Below, one piece after another: positions 1 through 12,900 of a stretch of 64,000 nucleotides of DNA. The stretch covers positions 124,001-188,000 of the forward strand of contig JARHVA010004906.1 in assembly GCA_037957365.1 (NCBI GenBank), read 5' to 3'. Made by a program: the position numbers and the translations under genes. The notes beneath the pieces were generated by a model that worked only from the letters and a program-made list of their open reading frames with translations, made no database searches and was not told where the DNA came from. The stretch comes from Torreya grandis (Eukaryota; Streptophyta; Pinopsida; Cupressales; Taxaceae). Within the stretch, counting starts at the first letter, position 1. Every line of letters starts with the position of its first letter.

Positions 1-1741
1 TGGAAATAATTGATACTAGTTGATAAGGACTAAGATCAGTTACTTCTGAACTTTACGGTAAAACAAACACAATGCACAAATGTTATTTATCTCAATGTTA
101 GCACAAAAACTCAACAAAAACTTGCAATAAGATGATTAGACAAAGAAAACATAATTCAATGAAACCAAGGAAAAATGATTAGAAACTTTATAAATATTCA
201 AACTCCTATTTCAATATTTTTTGAAAACATTATGCATATTTAAGCTAAAATTATAGCATATTCTAAAAATTTAGGAGATAACATGTAGTTGTTAAAAAAA
301 TCATCAAAAATAGAGCCTATATGACCCCAAACCAAGCTCCATAAGATGGCTTACTAGTTCTCAGGTCTGTACACTATAAAAATTCAACTCACAGTGCAAA
401 AACATAATTTTACAGTTTTTGATTTTGTATTTTAACAAAAAAAATTAGCATGACCACTATAGGGTAAGACACAAAACCACTAATGGTCATGTAATATTGC
501 AATTCATGAAATGGTAATTTTGACAAAACCACAACTATAAAGTTATGACATTATATTCCAAAAAGCAAATTCATGATTTACATAGAACAAACTCATGAGA
601 AGTATAAAAATCTCCCCTAGCTTGCATTTTTAACCTTCCTTAGTCAGCAAGATCAAATTTTGATATGACAAATGTTAGTGAAATGATCTATAAGGCTATA
701 AGAGTAAATTTTTGGTGATTAAGTCCCATCGAGTATATAATTTATGATAAAAGAATCCAAGAAGGGTGGTTGGATCATATGTTAACTTCACAATATAATC
801 AAATCAAAATGAAAGCAATAACACACTAACATGCATAACACTACCTTACTTATATCAAAGGGAGGATCATGGTGAAGAAACACAAATGAACAAAGCACAA
901 CTAAAAATAAAAAGAACTTACACACAAATTCTTTACCAAATCCTTGAATGCTCCAAGAGGCTTCTTCATTTGGCTTTCTTAGATTATGATCAAAAGGTCT
1001 TCATCAATGGGGCTTGGCTATCTCCATCTCCTCTTGGCATCATGATCATGCTTGGCTTATACTTTTGAAATGGCTTGAAATGGCTTAGCTTGGAATTTAG
1101 GCATTATAATTATATTCATTTACTTCATGCCCTAAATCCTACATTACAACTCTATTATGTTACAAGCTCTCTAAATAAATAGCTCTAGGATTATATTTAT
1201 AGGCTTTGAAATCAACTTGATATGAGTTAAAACCTAATCTAGGTTTGCTTAATTAACCCCAATAAAGTTAAAAGGAGTCCAAACCTCATGATTAGAATGG
1301 AATAAACATGCTTGAGATATTTTGTATTTTGGATAACTCACAAAAGCTAATGACTAATTCCTAGAATATTTATTGATTTTTGAATTTCCTTTTTGATAAT
1401 TCATTTAATTGTTCAAGGATGAATTCAATTAGGATTTGTATGTTAATTAATACCTTTTAGGCTTTTGAGTCATTTTCAAGCTTTTGATTTTATTCAAAGT
1501 GCATTTTCTTAATTTAATTGATTTATAGGCCAAATTGATTTATTTTCATTTTATGAAGCTAAATTCAAGACATTTAGAAATTGTTAAGCTAGATGTTTTT
1601 TATGATTGGTAATAATGGGTCTAAATTCATGTAAAAATCCATTGGTGGAAAATTTTATATGTATACATTTCTTAGTCTCTCTTCAAAGAGATTGATTTAT
1701 TCCTCATAACTCTTAACTAATTATCTTAGTTTTTTATTATT
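1..1741. other. Unassigned AT-rich sequence left of the copia gag remnant
   Basis: No gene is recognised. In the minus orientation the last 150-200 bases (about 1560-1741) continue the frame of the copia gag tail with stops, which suits the charged, coiled-coil-like extension that follows the zinc knuckle in some plant copia Gag proteins. The rest shows no copia protease or integrase motif I could read. A 60-codon plus-strand frame at 886-1068 has no family resemblance and is probably chance. Confidence 0.4.
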
Positions 1742-2245
1742 TCATATTTGGAAATTTAACTCCTCTAAAACACTCACCAATTCTACCTCTAGGTTTACTT
1801 CAGCCTCTTCTTCATCTGATTCTTCATCATCCATAATACTTTTCCCTTTTAAACAACCCTCATTATCTATTTCTATAGTCATGAATAAGGTCTCATTGGT
1901 ATCATGATAATTATTGTCATCGTCACTATAAGATGTACTTGCATCACTTACATAAAATGAGCTATTGTCTTCTTTGGTATAAAAACTTCTCTTGTTGTTG
2001 AATGATTCCTTCTTTCCTTCATACTTCCTAAAACCCTTTTTTCTCTTGTTAGGCTTATAGACCTTCTTATCATCACCATGATGTTCATCATATTCTCCAT
2101 AATGCTTATTCTTATCCATGTTAGGATATTTAGATGCAAAGTAACCAATCTTACCATAGGTAAATCATTTTAAAGGAAAAACTCCCTTATACTTACCTAA
2201 TCCTTTCCTTAGTTTTCTGACAAACATGTCTTATATTTTTTTATC
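1742..2245 (-). pseudogene. Ty1/copia gag, C-terminal part with decayed zinc knuckle
   Basis: Read on the minus strand from 2245 leftwards, this continues the gag interrupted at 15075. The order is a short basic stretch (VRKLRKGLGKYKG), a ruined CCHC zinc knuckle, then a Lys/Asp/Ser-rich tail with an acidic run (DDEESDEEEAEVNLE) at about 1790-1830. Gag packages the element RNA, and the knuckle would bind nucleic acid. The knuckle reads stop-F-T-Y-GKIG-Y-FASK-Y, so all four zinc ligands are gone: one Cys became a stop, two Cys became Tyr, and the His became Tyr. The spacing fits the copia pattern FxCGKxGHxAxxC. The last 125 codons (1742-2119) are still open. The copia assignment is firm from the pattern and from the fit with the other half. 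Confidence 0.8.
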
Positions 2246-2250
2246 ATCAA
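2246..2250. repeat. Target-site duplication ATCAA, left copy
   Basis: ATCAA directly precedes the left LTR (TGTAACAACC...). The same five bases follow the right LTR at 15070-15074. Five-base duplications are typical of LTR retrotransposon integration. Taking out one copy plus the element brings the two halves of the copia gag together. Confidence 0.85.
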
Positions 2251-5200
2251 TGTAACAACCCTGCAGGCTTAGACATAGAATTACATGATTTTTTTTAATT
2301 AAACATGTATACTATAAATATATTACACCCAAGAATCTAAATAGAGATCACATATATATTCAAGTGATAATAGTACATACACATCATAGGCCTCTATTGT
2401 CATAAAGATGGTACATAAAATGAATATAAAATTAATACAGTAACCAAGTCACTACTAATGCAACTCTACAATATCTGCTACCAATATATAATAATAAGTA
2501 ATTATAATTCTTCATGACAATACTCAATAATAATATTCAATATAATACAATGTACATAATTTAGATATCTGGCTCCCTAGAGCATGAGTTCTTTGGACTC
2601 TCCAATATCTATGGCAACCTCAAGTGTCATCTCAATATTAGTGTTATTGCAAGGAAGAAGAGCATCATCTTGAGTGATTTAACACACCAACCATAGATTA
2701 ACAATCCCCTATACTAATTCCATCAGGGAATGTCCCTCCCTTTGTAGATGAGTAGATAGTGACAGCATAGGAATATAGAGAGACTAGAAAGTACCCATGT
2801 GTTGTATAATTCTAAACTAAACATGAAGTGTATCATAGAAATACATTCTATTACAAGATATTTCACTAATATGTGAACCATACTCATGAAATGATAATGT
2901 TTCACTAAACATATTTTGGCCCAAAGCCTTACAAATAATAAATGATAATGATCTAGATCAATCAATTTTATACACACCACTTGATTAGACTACCTCCATC
3001 TAACATTGCAATGCCAGTAAGCCAGTGAATTCCATCTCACTCCTTACTTCACATTAGTAATGCAAATTGGTCAAATACAATTCAAACACAAGATTCATCA
3101 ACTTATATCCTATTAGAAAATGCATCACATGACATGCTATACATAAGATTAATAATAGCATACATTAAGTGTATCTAACATATACATGAATATTCCATTA
3201 TATTCTATCTCATACTATAAATAATGATTACAAATATACCACATAGATAAACATACAATTAACTATATAATTAAAAAATATAGTTGGTTTCCAGTTATCT
3301 ACACCCTATGGCATCCCATACTACCACAATCTAGTGTTCTAAGACTTAACTACCAAATTTCCACAAGCAATCACATAAATTAGTCTCAAATACATGGAAA
3401 CACAAGCATTACACAAGTATCTATACATACATACATACATACATATATATATATAAGTAATTCATTGTTCCCACATAACACAATAGCATTCCAACACAAC
3501 AATTACTAAATTCTTAGAGTTTGTATGCATGCATACATAAGTCTATAAATTGTAAAACCACACACTATCTATAACAAACACTAGTATATATAGTATACAG
3601 ACAAATGTGAGTTAGGTTTAATAACTACAGTAAGTACCGCTTGGGTAAAATACACTTCTATACTATAGTTCCCTATGATATCCCATACTACCATAGGTTC
3701 CCAACCACAAATAACACGTAACCAAACAAATGATTTCAAGAATCCAATGATCCTTATAGATAATAATAAAATAAGTATAGGGTTATACCATCTAGATATA
3801 CCTTGAATTTAGACTGTAACCTAGCATTCAAAATATCATAACTTTAGCACACATCACAATGCACCATTATATACTAGATATCAACATTAAACATATTAGA
3901 AATATCCTAACACATACTACACTCTCAATGCAGAATATATATAATAACAATCAACTAATCATGTACAGAGAAATAGAAATACATAAAACCACTATGTTAT
4001 TCATTTATACATCTTTTTCTATTCTCTATAAGATGGTCCCAAAAGATTATATTTTTTTAATTTCTTAAAGACTAACTCAAACCATCTTTTAAAGGTACAA
4101 ACCCTATGCACAAATAATATGCACCATAAGTAGTTATTTTAACTTTATGTAGATATTGAATCATTTCTCATTTATAATTAAAAACAAGAGATCCATAAAG
4201 GCATTTATAACTCTATTAAAGGGTCTCAAATTTGGTACTCATCTCTAGATAATGAAGACCTAGGCTAAGTTGTAAATATGCATCTACCATTAAGTGCCAA
4301 CTTATGACACTAGGACATAACTCTCAATTTTTTGAACCCAAACCTTATATTTTATATACTCTTAATACCTAAGATTCTTCAAGTAGCAATATTTCTTATG
4401 AAAATAATTACATACAAATTGAGTTTAAGAGTGTCATACATCACATAATCTCTATTATACGTTTAATGGGTATGATCATATTAACCATCTGGGTCAAACA
4501 TATGATCGAGGTCTTCAATGATAATGCTTGTATATATATAAAATGTATACCTTTAACCATATTTATATAACTCTTAATCACTTGAGTAACTATAATTAGA
4601 GGAGTACACTCCCTCTTTCTAACATAAGCTAGTAAGCTAAGGTATTCTATGTTTTTTTCCTAACATTACCAAAATGTAGCTTAAAAATAGTTTTACATTT
4701 ATGCAATGGGTTTTGGTACTCCCAGTTAGATACTAAGCACATCAAGGTTAACAACAAAATATCACATTTTTTACTTCACAATATACACAAGTAAAGCATA
4801 TACGTAAAGTTATACCTTTTACACAACAAAACATTAAGGTGTAAATATATTCTTTATTAATTTTATAGAAATGCCTTAAAATCAAATTCCATAAGATTAT
4901 TAAGTTATACTTATTTCCTTTAAGATAAAAGGGGGCTGTAGTAAGTGTTCATAATTAAATAGTGGAGCAATTAGGAACACATAGTCTATAATATCATTTA
5001 CTTCACCCTTCATTAAATTTGTGAAAGTCAATATATTAAACATGTATAACTTATCATGTCTAAAATAACCTTAGACACACAAGTGTTTGGTATGATATTC
5101 ATACACTTTAACACGAGTAAAGAAATCCATTTATATAATTTTAATATTTTGGTTTCTTTCCTATATTTATATGTTGGTTATACCACCACTTCTCAAGGTA

Positions 5201-7437
5201 GGTGTGCATCCCAATGCCCTAATATCCAAATGTAAATTATACTACCAACTAAATGTGGGTCACCCTTTACCCTTCCCACCAATTCATAATCACATATGCA
5301 TTGGCCAATGTATAATGAATCTTGGGATAGAATTAAAAAGTCACTTTCATTATATAATTATTAAATGTAGGAAAAAGCAATGAAATAGCTCATACTCCCT
5401 AAAAGAAAGATGACCATAGTATATATACATTATATATATGTCATCTCAAGATATGGGGATGAACACATATTTTTATTTTTTTAAAATGTCGAGGAGCCTT
5501 TTGAGTCTATTTAATTCTTTGGCTGAAATAGACTACGATTTCATTAAGTTGAAATAGTTGTGATAAAAAGAATGGTGGTGGTATTATTCTTGGGCTAAAT
5601 TAAAGAAAAGAAAAGAAAAAAACTTGATATGGAAACTAATCAAATTATGTCATTAATTAAAAGTATACTTAGACAAACATCTTTAAATCATTGCACAAAA
5701 ATAGGGCAATACACATTTAGGCAAATCAATAGATACAACATATACAATTAGTCAATTAAACAATTCAGAATTCAACTAGATAAATCAACATATACAAACT
5801 ATTCAGTCTACTATGTTGGGTTTATTATATCAATCATGTAATTATATGAGCTATCAATTATTATTTTATGAAACATTCCCTTAAAATATATAATTATTAG
5901 GGATAATTATTACGTAAACCTATATGAATAGTAAGGATGATGATGGATATGATTATGACACCATGCTTGATATTATCAAGGTTATTTAATTGACTCAATT
6001 GGGTTTATTACATTTTTATTCCCTACCAGGTTAAGACTTTTCCCATTTTACTAACTATAATGGCTCAAATTAAGTTACTGTAGTTATATACTCATCAAAA
6101 TAAATACCACATAATTAAGTGATTCATAATTGCAAATACAACTATCCAACTAGTTATTCTATTATATAAACAAAATTGTCCTATTATATATTTTTATATT
6201 ATGTATAATTCATATTCAAATAGTTGATATAAATATGTGTGTAGATTTATATGTGATGGCATATATGCTAACATAATATACAAATATATATGTTTGCATA
6301 TCAAAAAAAGTTTAGACTACGTAAATATACAAACATATATGTATTTAACTAGATATATTTATAAATACAATACATATAAATATACAAAATTCATGCAATA
6401 CACCAAATTATATAAAAAAATTAATTCTAAACTTACCTAAAAAATGAATCATTCTCTTCTTCTTTTCCTGTTAGTTCTACACTTTTTATTTCTCATCAAA
6501 TATTCCAACTTGTGAAAGCATCCAAACCTAGAATGACGCAAAGCAGAAGTCCTCTCCTCCAAGCTTGCTCCTTCTTCAATTTTCTCCAATGCATAATTAT
6601 GCAAATTTCCTTTCAGTATTTCACTTAAATATAAAATAGATACTAATTATTTTCCATATTTTTTTTAGCTTTTCTTTTTGTTTTATTATTTTGTTAATTT
6701 AAGGCTATTTTAATTCTTTCCCTGATTTTCCTAGTTTTTAGATTATTTCTCTATTTTTAATTGTTTTAAGGAAAAGAATTCTCTTTTTATTTTAATTATG
6801 AAATTTTATTTTCATGTTTAACCATTTTAATATTAAATCATATTTTGGTAATTTAGTGGAGAAATAAATAATAATTTCAAATTTTAAATTTTTACCTTAA
6901 TTAAATTTTGCCTCTAAAATAATAATGACTTATTAGGATAACCATAAAAAAGATTTTTATTCCTATTATATACCTACATAAGCAACAAGATAAATAATAA
7001 ATTTAAATAATAATTTTAAAATGTATTCTAACATGACTAATTATCGTGGTGTGTGCAGGGTTTCACTAGCACTCTATCAACCAACAATGTCTCCTTCTAC
7101 ATCATCCTCTCTAATGATGCTCTCCCTCTAGTGTGCTCGAGGGAAGAATTCATATATGTGTCCACCTCACACACATATAATTAATTAAGCTATATCACAT
7201 GATACTCAAAATCAACAATCAATAACAATTCATTAATATGCTTAAAAATAAAAGCACATACATACACCAACTCATGCTAGGTAATTATGAATTATTATCT
7301 AATTAAGAAACATAATAATATCCAAAAATAGCATAATCTCAAGCTTAATAAAAAAATATAGTCAATATCATGTGTATTTACCATATCTATCTATAAATAG
7401 TCAAATAATTAGCTTAACGAGGAATCAAGATATATCA
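2251..7437 (-). repeat. 3' LTR of the LARD-like element (about 5.2 kb)
   Basis: On the plus strand it begins TGTAACAACC and ends TATATCA, so the minus-strand LTR reads TGATATAT...GTTGTTACA with canonical TG/CA ends. It aligns along its length with 9953-15069. Landmarks shared by both copies include the sequence near 5171/12857 (ATGTTGGTTATACCACCACTT) and an AT-rich stretch near 6661/14300. A microsatellite lies at 3424-3454. Short frames inside (for example 3859-4068, 5171-5383, 6237-6440) show no family resemblance; some recur in the other LTR only because the DNA does. Confidence 0.85.
3424..3454. repeat. (ATAC)n/(AT)n microsatellite inside the LTR
   Basis: About six units of ATAC run into a TA run. 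The matching place in the other LTR (about 11120-11140) has only the TA run, so the tract changed after insertion. Confidence 0.8.
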
Positions 7438-7448
7438 TCCTTCCCCCC
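7438..7448 (-). promoter_or_regulatory. Polypurine tract of the LARD-like element
   Basis: The minus strand reads GGGGGGAAGGA and directly abuts the TG start of the 3' LTR. This is the expected primer for plus-strand DNA synthesis. Its position fixes the element as minus-strand. Confidence 0.8.
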
Positions 7449-9930
7449 TAAATCTAGTCATCATCCCAAATGATTATTATTCAATGATAAATTATCAATT
7501 AAACACATTTCTTAGCATAACAATAACATGATTTACAATATAAAATTAAGCAAATAAATAGAAAATTATGTGTGGAACTCACCTTAATTCCTTTAAGTTG
7601 CACTATTCTTGGTGTATTACTCCCATAAGACCCTGCTCAATGATATTTCCTTTTATAAAAATAAGGTTTACAAGTATTACTTACTCTAAATAATTCTTTC
7701 ATGACCACTCCAGGGTCCAAAATCATCAAGAGATGCTTATATACTATAGGACCAACCACTTCTATTACATTGAAGGGTCCCACATATTTTAGTGAAAGTT
7801 TACAGACTCCTCAAAACACATAAGATCATCATACACGTCAAAGTAAATGATCGAGAAGAGTTTCAAAAAAAATTCCAACCCTCAACACATATCTCTATCC
7901 TAGAGAGTGTTTTTCTCATCTCAAAGAAAATTAATTAGGGAATCTGGCAAGAATAATGTGTATATGTTAATACTATCACTACTCTACATAGCTTTGGATA
8001 AGTATAACATGTCAATAATGTCACTACTCCATAGAGCTCCTGATAAGTATGACAATGAATGGGAATGATGAATATAAAGTATACAAAAATCATGGAATAA
8101 TCATCCATATGGAATCTCTATCTATTATATACATATGTATGGCCCTATGACTAAATTTCATAAGTTCTGACTATCAAATCTTAGTTTTGACAAGCCCATT
8201 GTCGATCCAACTTAGTACCACAATCTAAGTTAATGTGAGGCTAAGTAAGATACCATCCTATCACTTATAACTCATGTTTCCAATTCACCACTCTTCCCTT
8301 AGGTCTCCATGACCTAGTGATCTTAAAATGTGCATAATAGATTTCAATTAATCACAATTTTATGTTATTAGATCATTGAAAGCAAGGTTATATGCTAAAT
8401 GATTTCAGATGTATTCTCATACATACAAAATAAATCATACTATCAATCCATAATTGCATTAAGCTACTACTAACCACACATAACTAGGTATCATATTTCA
8501 TGGCTTAACTTATTCTATTATGCTCATGATTAAGAAGAGATAATGTTATATTAGCATAACATACATCATCCAAGAATCAAACCATTCTTTCAGCCTTATA
8601 GAGGAATAATTAATCAATATATTCTTGTTTTCTCAACTAGCACACAACAAGTTAAACATTTATCCAAACCTCTAGATTGACAAAATGTTCCACACCTCCT
8701 ATACCCTACTTGATTTCAGCAATAGGTATAGAATAACTTTTTTCAAAACATCATGATTTTAACAAAAAGAGATCAAATGTCAATCTAATCATGACTGTAT
8801 AATACGAATTATAATCAAAGTATAATTATTAGCATATAATTATATGAATCAAGGTTTTCCACCTCATGTGGTCTTTAAATAACAAGTTAGATCAAGTAAC
8901 TACTCAAAAAAATTATATGTAAAAATTAGAGAACTATCATCTCAAAAACTCCTACATAACTTTACTGGGTAAAGGAAAACACTGAAAATCAATGTTGTCA
9001 ACTACTACCTACTTATCCAATATTGTAAGTATGGTATCTCAATCTACTTCCATAATCAAGAGAGAGATATGCCATCATAAATATGTGTTCATCCATCCAA
9101 TCTTAAAACTTATCTCTCACCAAGAGTATAAAACATTCTCCCACAATCTCCAAGGGAGTACAATCAAACAACATTCAAAAAAAATACTCATTTAAGAGAA
9201 TAATAAATCAACATCATGCATAAAAGACTCCTTCCAACAACATCACAATAATGTCAAAAGGGAATAAGATTAAAAAAAAGATTCACATCTATGCTAACTT
9301 GAAGAGATGACACTTATTCCAAGACCACATGTCTTAAGATTGCAAATTCCATCAACAAACTCCTAACATAATGAAATTGTAAATAAAAACAACATCACTC
9401 TACTAAGAATATTTTCCACTACCCTAGGTGGTACTAAAATAAAAATGGTCTTATAATATTTTCCACTCCTAGGATTTATAAATATAGACACAAAATTTAA
9501 GCACATAAATTTAAGAGAAGCATCCCAATCTTACAACACAATGATAAGGTGACTTGATAACCAATAAAAGATACAATCACTCTCGAGGTATTTAATCTAA
9601 GTGATCAAACTATGGTAAAAATATTTTATCCATAACTCATGAACTATGCTATATACCCATCTACCCAAACCTCAAACACAACCATCACCAATGGGATAAC
9701 TAATAGATTGATCTCCTTGACAACTTAAAGGGATACAAGTTCTCTTAAATTACACACTAAATTTCCCACACATATTTTACAAATATCATAAATCTCCAAT
9801 CATGGTGTAACATAGTTCTACATTGAGACACCACAAGTCCAAATTCTAGTGGAATAACTCATGATACTAGGTTTTAACCAATGAACAAAAGACACAAAAA
9901 TGCTAATGGACTCATTAGGTCCTAGAGTTT
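7449..9930 (-). other. Interior of the LARD-like element, essentially non-coding
   Basis: About 2.5 kb of AT-rich sequence between PPT and PBS. I see no gag, protease, RT or RNase H motif on the minus strand. The only protein-like part is the short frame at about 7500-7798, listed separately. The plus-strand frame 8992-9195 has no resemblance to any family and no counterpart. Confidence 0.65.
7500..7798 (-). pseudogene. Possible Ty3/gypsy integrase C-terminal remnant
   Basis: The minus strand is open for almost 100 codons from 7798 with a single stop. It starts LSLKYVGPFNVIEVVGPIVY, which resembles the conserved end of Ty3/gypsy integrases (a Leu-x-x-Arg/Lys-Tyr-x-Gly-Pro-Phe block, then Gly-Pro-x-x-Tyr). 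The following residues (about 7740-7600) do not match the usual integrase tail, so the resemblance covers about 20 residues only. Its place, last before the PPT on the element's own strand, is where integrase would sit in a full Ty3/gypsy copy. It suggests the LARD arose by internal deletion of a gypsy parent. A chance frame cannot be excluded. Confidence 0.4.
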
Positions 9931-9950
9931 GAGCCACCACTCTGATACCA
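9931..9950 (-). promoter_or_regulatory. Primer-binding site, initiator tRNA-Met type
   Basis: The minus strand reads TGGTATCAGAGTGGTGGCTC, two bases inside the right LTR (9953). The first eleven bases match the standard plant PBS complementary to the 3' end of initiator tRNA-Met. This is where minus-strand DNA synthesis would start. Confidence 0.85.
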
Positions 9951-9952
9951 CA

Positions 9953-12900
9953 TGTAGACAACCCCATTAGGTTAGACATAAAATTACATGATTTTTTTTA
10001 ATTAAACATGTATACCATAAATAGATTACACCTAAGAATTTAAATATAGATCACATATATATTCAAGTGATAATAGTAAGTACACATCATAGGTCTCTAT
10101 TGTCATGAGGATGCTACATAAAATGAATAGAAAAGTAATACAGCAACTTAGCCACTATTGATGTAACTCTGTAATCTCCATTGCCAATATACAATAATAA
10201 TTTATTATAATTATTCATGATAATAATCAATAATAATATTCAATCTAATAAAATGTACATAATTTAGATATTTGGCTCCCTGAAGCATGAGTTCCTCAAA
10301 CTCTCTAATATCTATGATAATCTCAAGTGTCATCTTAATAGTAGTACTATTGTGGGGAGGGAGAGCATCATCATAAGAAATTTAACACACCAACCATGGA
10401 TAAATTATCACTCACACTAATCCCATTAGGGAATGGCCCTCCCTTCATAGATGAGTAGATAGTGATAGCATGGGAATCTAGACAGACTAGCAAGTACTCA
10501 TGTGTTGTATGATTCTAAACTAAACATGGAGTGTATCATAGAAACCATTCTATTGCAATATATTAAACTAATATGTGAACCATCCTCATGAAATGATAAT
10601 GTCTCACTAAACATACTTTATCCCAAAGCTTTACAAATAATAAATGATAATGATCTATATTAATCAATTTCATACACACCTCTTGATCAGACTGCCTTCA
10701 TCTAACATTGAAATTCCAATAAGCCAATGAAGTCCCTCTCACTCCTTACTCAACATTAGAAATTCAAATTGGTCAAATACAATTTAATCACAAGATTCAT
10801 CAACTTACATCCTACTATCAAATACATCACATGAAATGTTATACATAGGAGTAATAATAACATACATTAAGTCCATATAGCATATGTATGAATCTTCTAT
10901 TATATTCTATCCCATACTAGAAATAATGATTAAAAATATATGACCTAGATAAACATACAATTTAACTATACAATTCAATAATATAGTTGGTTTTCAGTTA
11001 TCTACATCCTATGCCATCCCATACTACCATAGTATAATGTTCTAAAACTTAACTACTAGATTTCCACAAGCAATCGCATGAAGTAATCTCAAATACATGG
11101 AAACACAATCATTACATAATAATATATATATATATAATAAGTAATTCATCATTCCTATAGAACATAATAGCATTCCAAAACAACATTTACTAAATTCTTA
11201 AAGTTTGCATACACACATACACAAGTCTACCAATTGTAAAACTGTACGCTATCCACAACAAACACTAGTATGTATATATTATATAGACAAGTGTGAGTTA
11301 GGTAAAATAACTACAATAAGTACTACCTGGGTACAATACACTTCTATACTATAGTTTCTTATGATATCCCATACTACCATAGGTTCCCAACTACATAATA
11401 ACACATAACCAAACATATCATTTCAAAAATATAATGATCCTTATAGATAACAAGAAAACAAGTACAAGGTTATACCATCTAGATATACTATAAATTTATA
11501 ATAAAAACTACCATTCAAAATAACATAACTTTAGCATACATCACGATGCACCATTATATACTAGATATCAGCATTTAAACATATTAGAAATCTCCTAACA
11601 CATATTGCACTCTTAATGCAGAATATATATATATATAACAACAATCAACTAATCATGTATAGAGAAATAGAAATCACATAAACCCATTATGCCATTCATT
11701 TATACATCTTGTTCTATTCTCTAGAAGATTGTCCCAAAAGACTATAGTTTTCTATTTTCTTAAATACTAACTCAAACCGTCTTTTAAAAGTACAAACCCT
11801 ATGCATGAATAATATGCACCACAAGTAGTTATTTCAATGTTATGTGGATATTGAACCACTACTTTAAAACAAGAGATCCCTAAAGGCATTCATAACTTTA
11901 TTTAATGGTCTCAAATTAAGTACTCATCTCTAGAAAATGAAGACCCATGCTAAGTTGTAAATATGCATCTACCATTAAGTGTTAAGTTAGGAGACTAGGA
12001 CACAAGTCTCAATTTTCTGAACCCAAACCTTATATTTTATATACTCTTAATACCTAGGATTCTTTAGGTATCAATATTACCTATAAAAATAATTACATAT
12101 AAATAGATTTCAAGAGTGCCATACATCACATAATCTCTATTATACATTAAATGGGTATGATCCTATTAACCATCTGGGTCAAACATATGATCAAGTTATT
12201 CTATGATAATGTTTGTATGTACATAAAATGTATACCTTTAATCATATTTATATAACTCTTAACCATCTGAGTAAATATAATTGGAGGAGTACACTCCCTC
12301 TTTCTAGCATAAGCTAGTAAGCTAAGGTATCCTATGTTATTTTCCTAACATCACCGAAATGTAGCTTAAAAATAGTTTTACATTTGTACAATGGGTTTTG
12401 GTACTCCCAGTTAGATAATAATCACATCAAGGTTAAGTACAAAATATTACATTTTTCACTTCACAATATACACAAGTAAAACATTATACGTAAAGTTATA
12501 CCTTTTACACAACAAAACATTAAGGTGTAAATATATTCTTTATTAATTTTTTGTAATTTCCATGATATCAAATTCCATAAGGTTATTAAGTTATAACTAT
12601 TTCCTTTAAGGTGAAAAGGGTCTGTAGTAAGTGTTCATAATTAAATAGTGGATCAATTAGGAATAAATAATCTATAATATCATTTACTTCACCCTTCATT
12701 AAATATGTGAAAGTCAATATATTAAACATATATACCTTATCATGTCTAAAATAACCTTAGACACACAAGTGTTTGGTATGATATTCATACACTTTAACAT
12801 GAGTAAAGAAATCTATTTATATAATTTTAATATTTTGGTTTCTTTGATATATTTATATGTTGGTTATACCACCACTTCCCAGGGTAGGTGTGCACCCTAT

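Noticed and set aside
886..1068. Open frame of 60 codons near the left edge
   Set aside because: No family resemblance and no supporting signals. Similar lengths occur by chance in this sequence.
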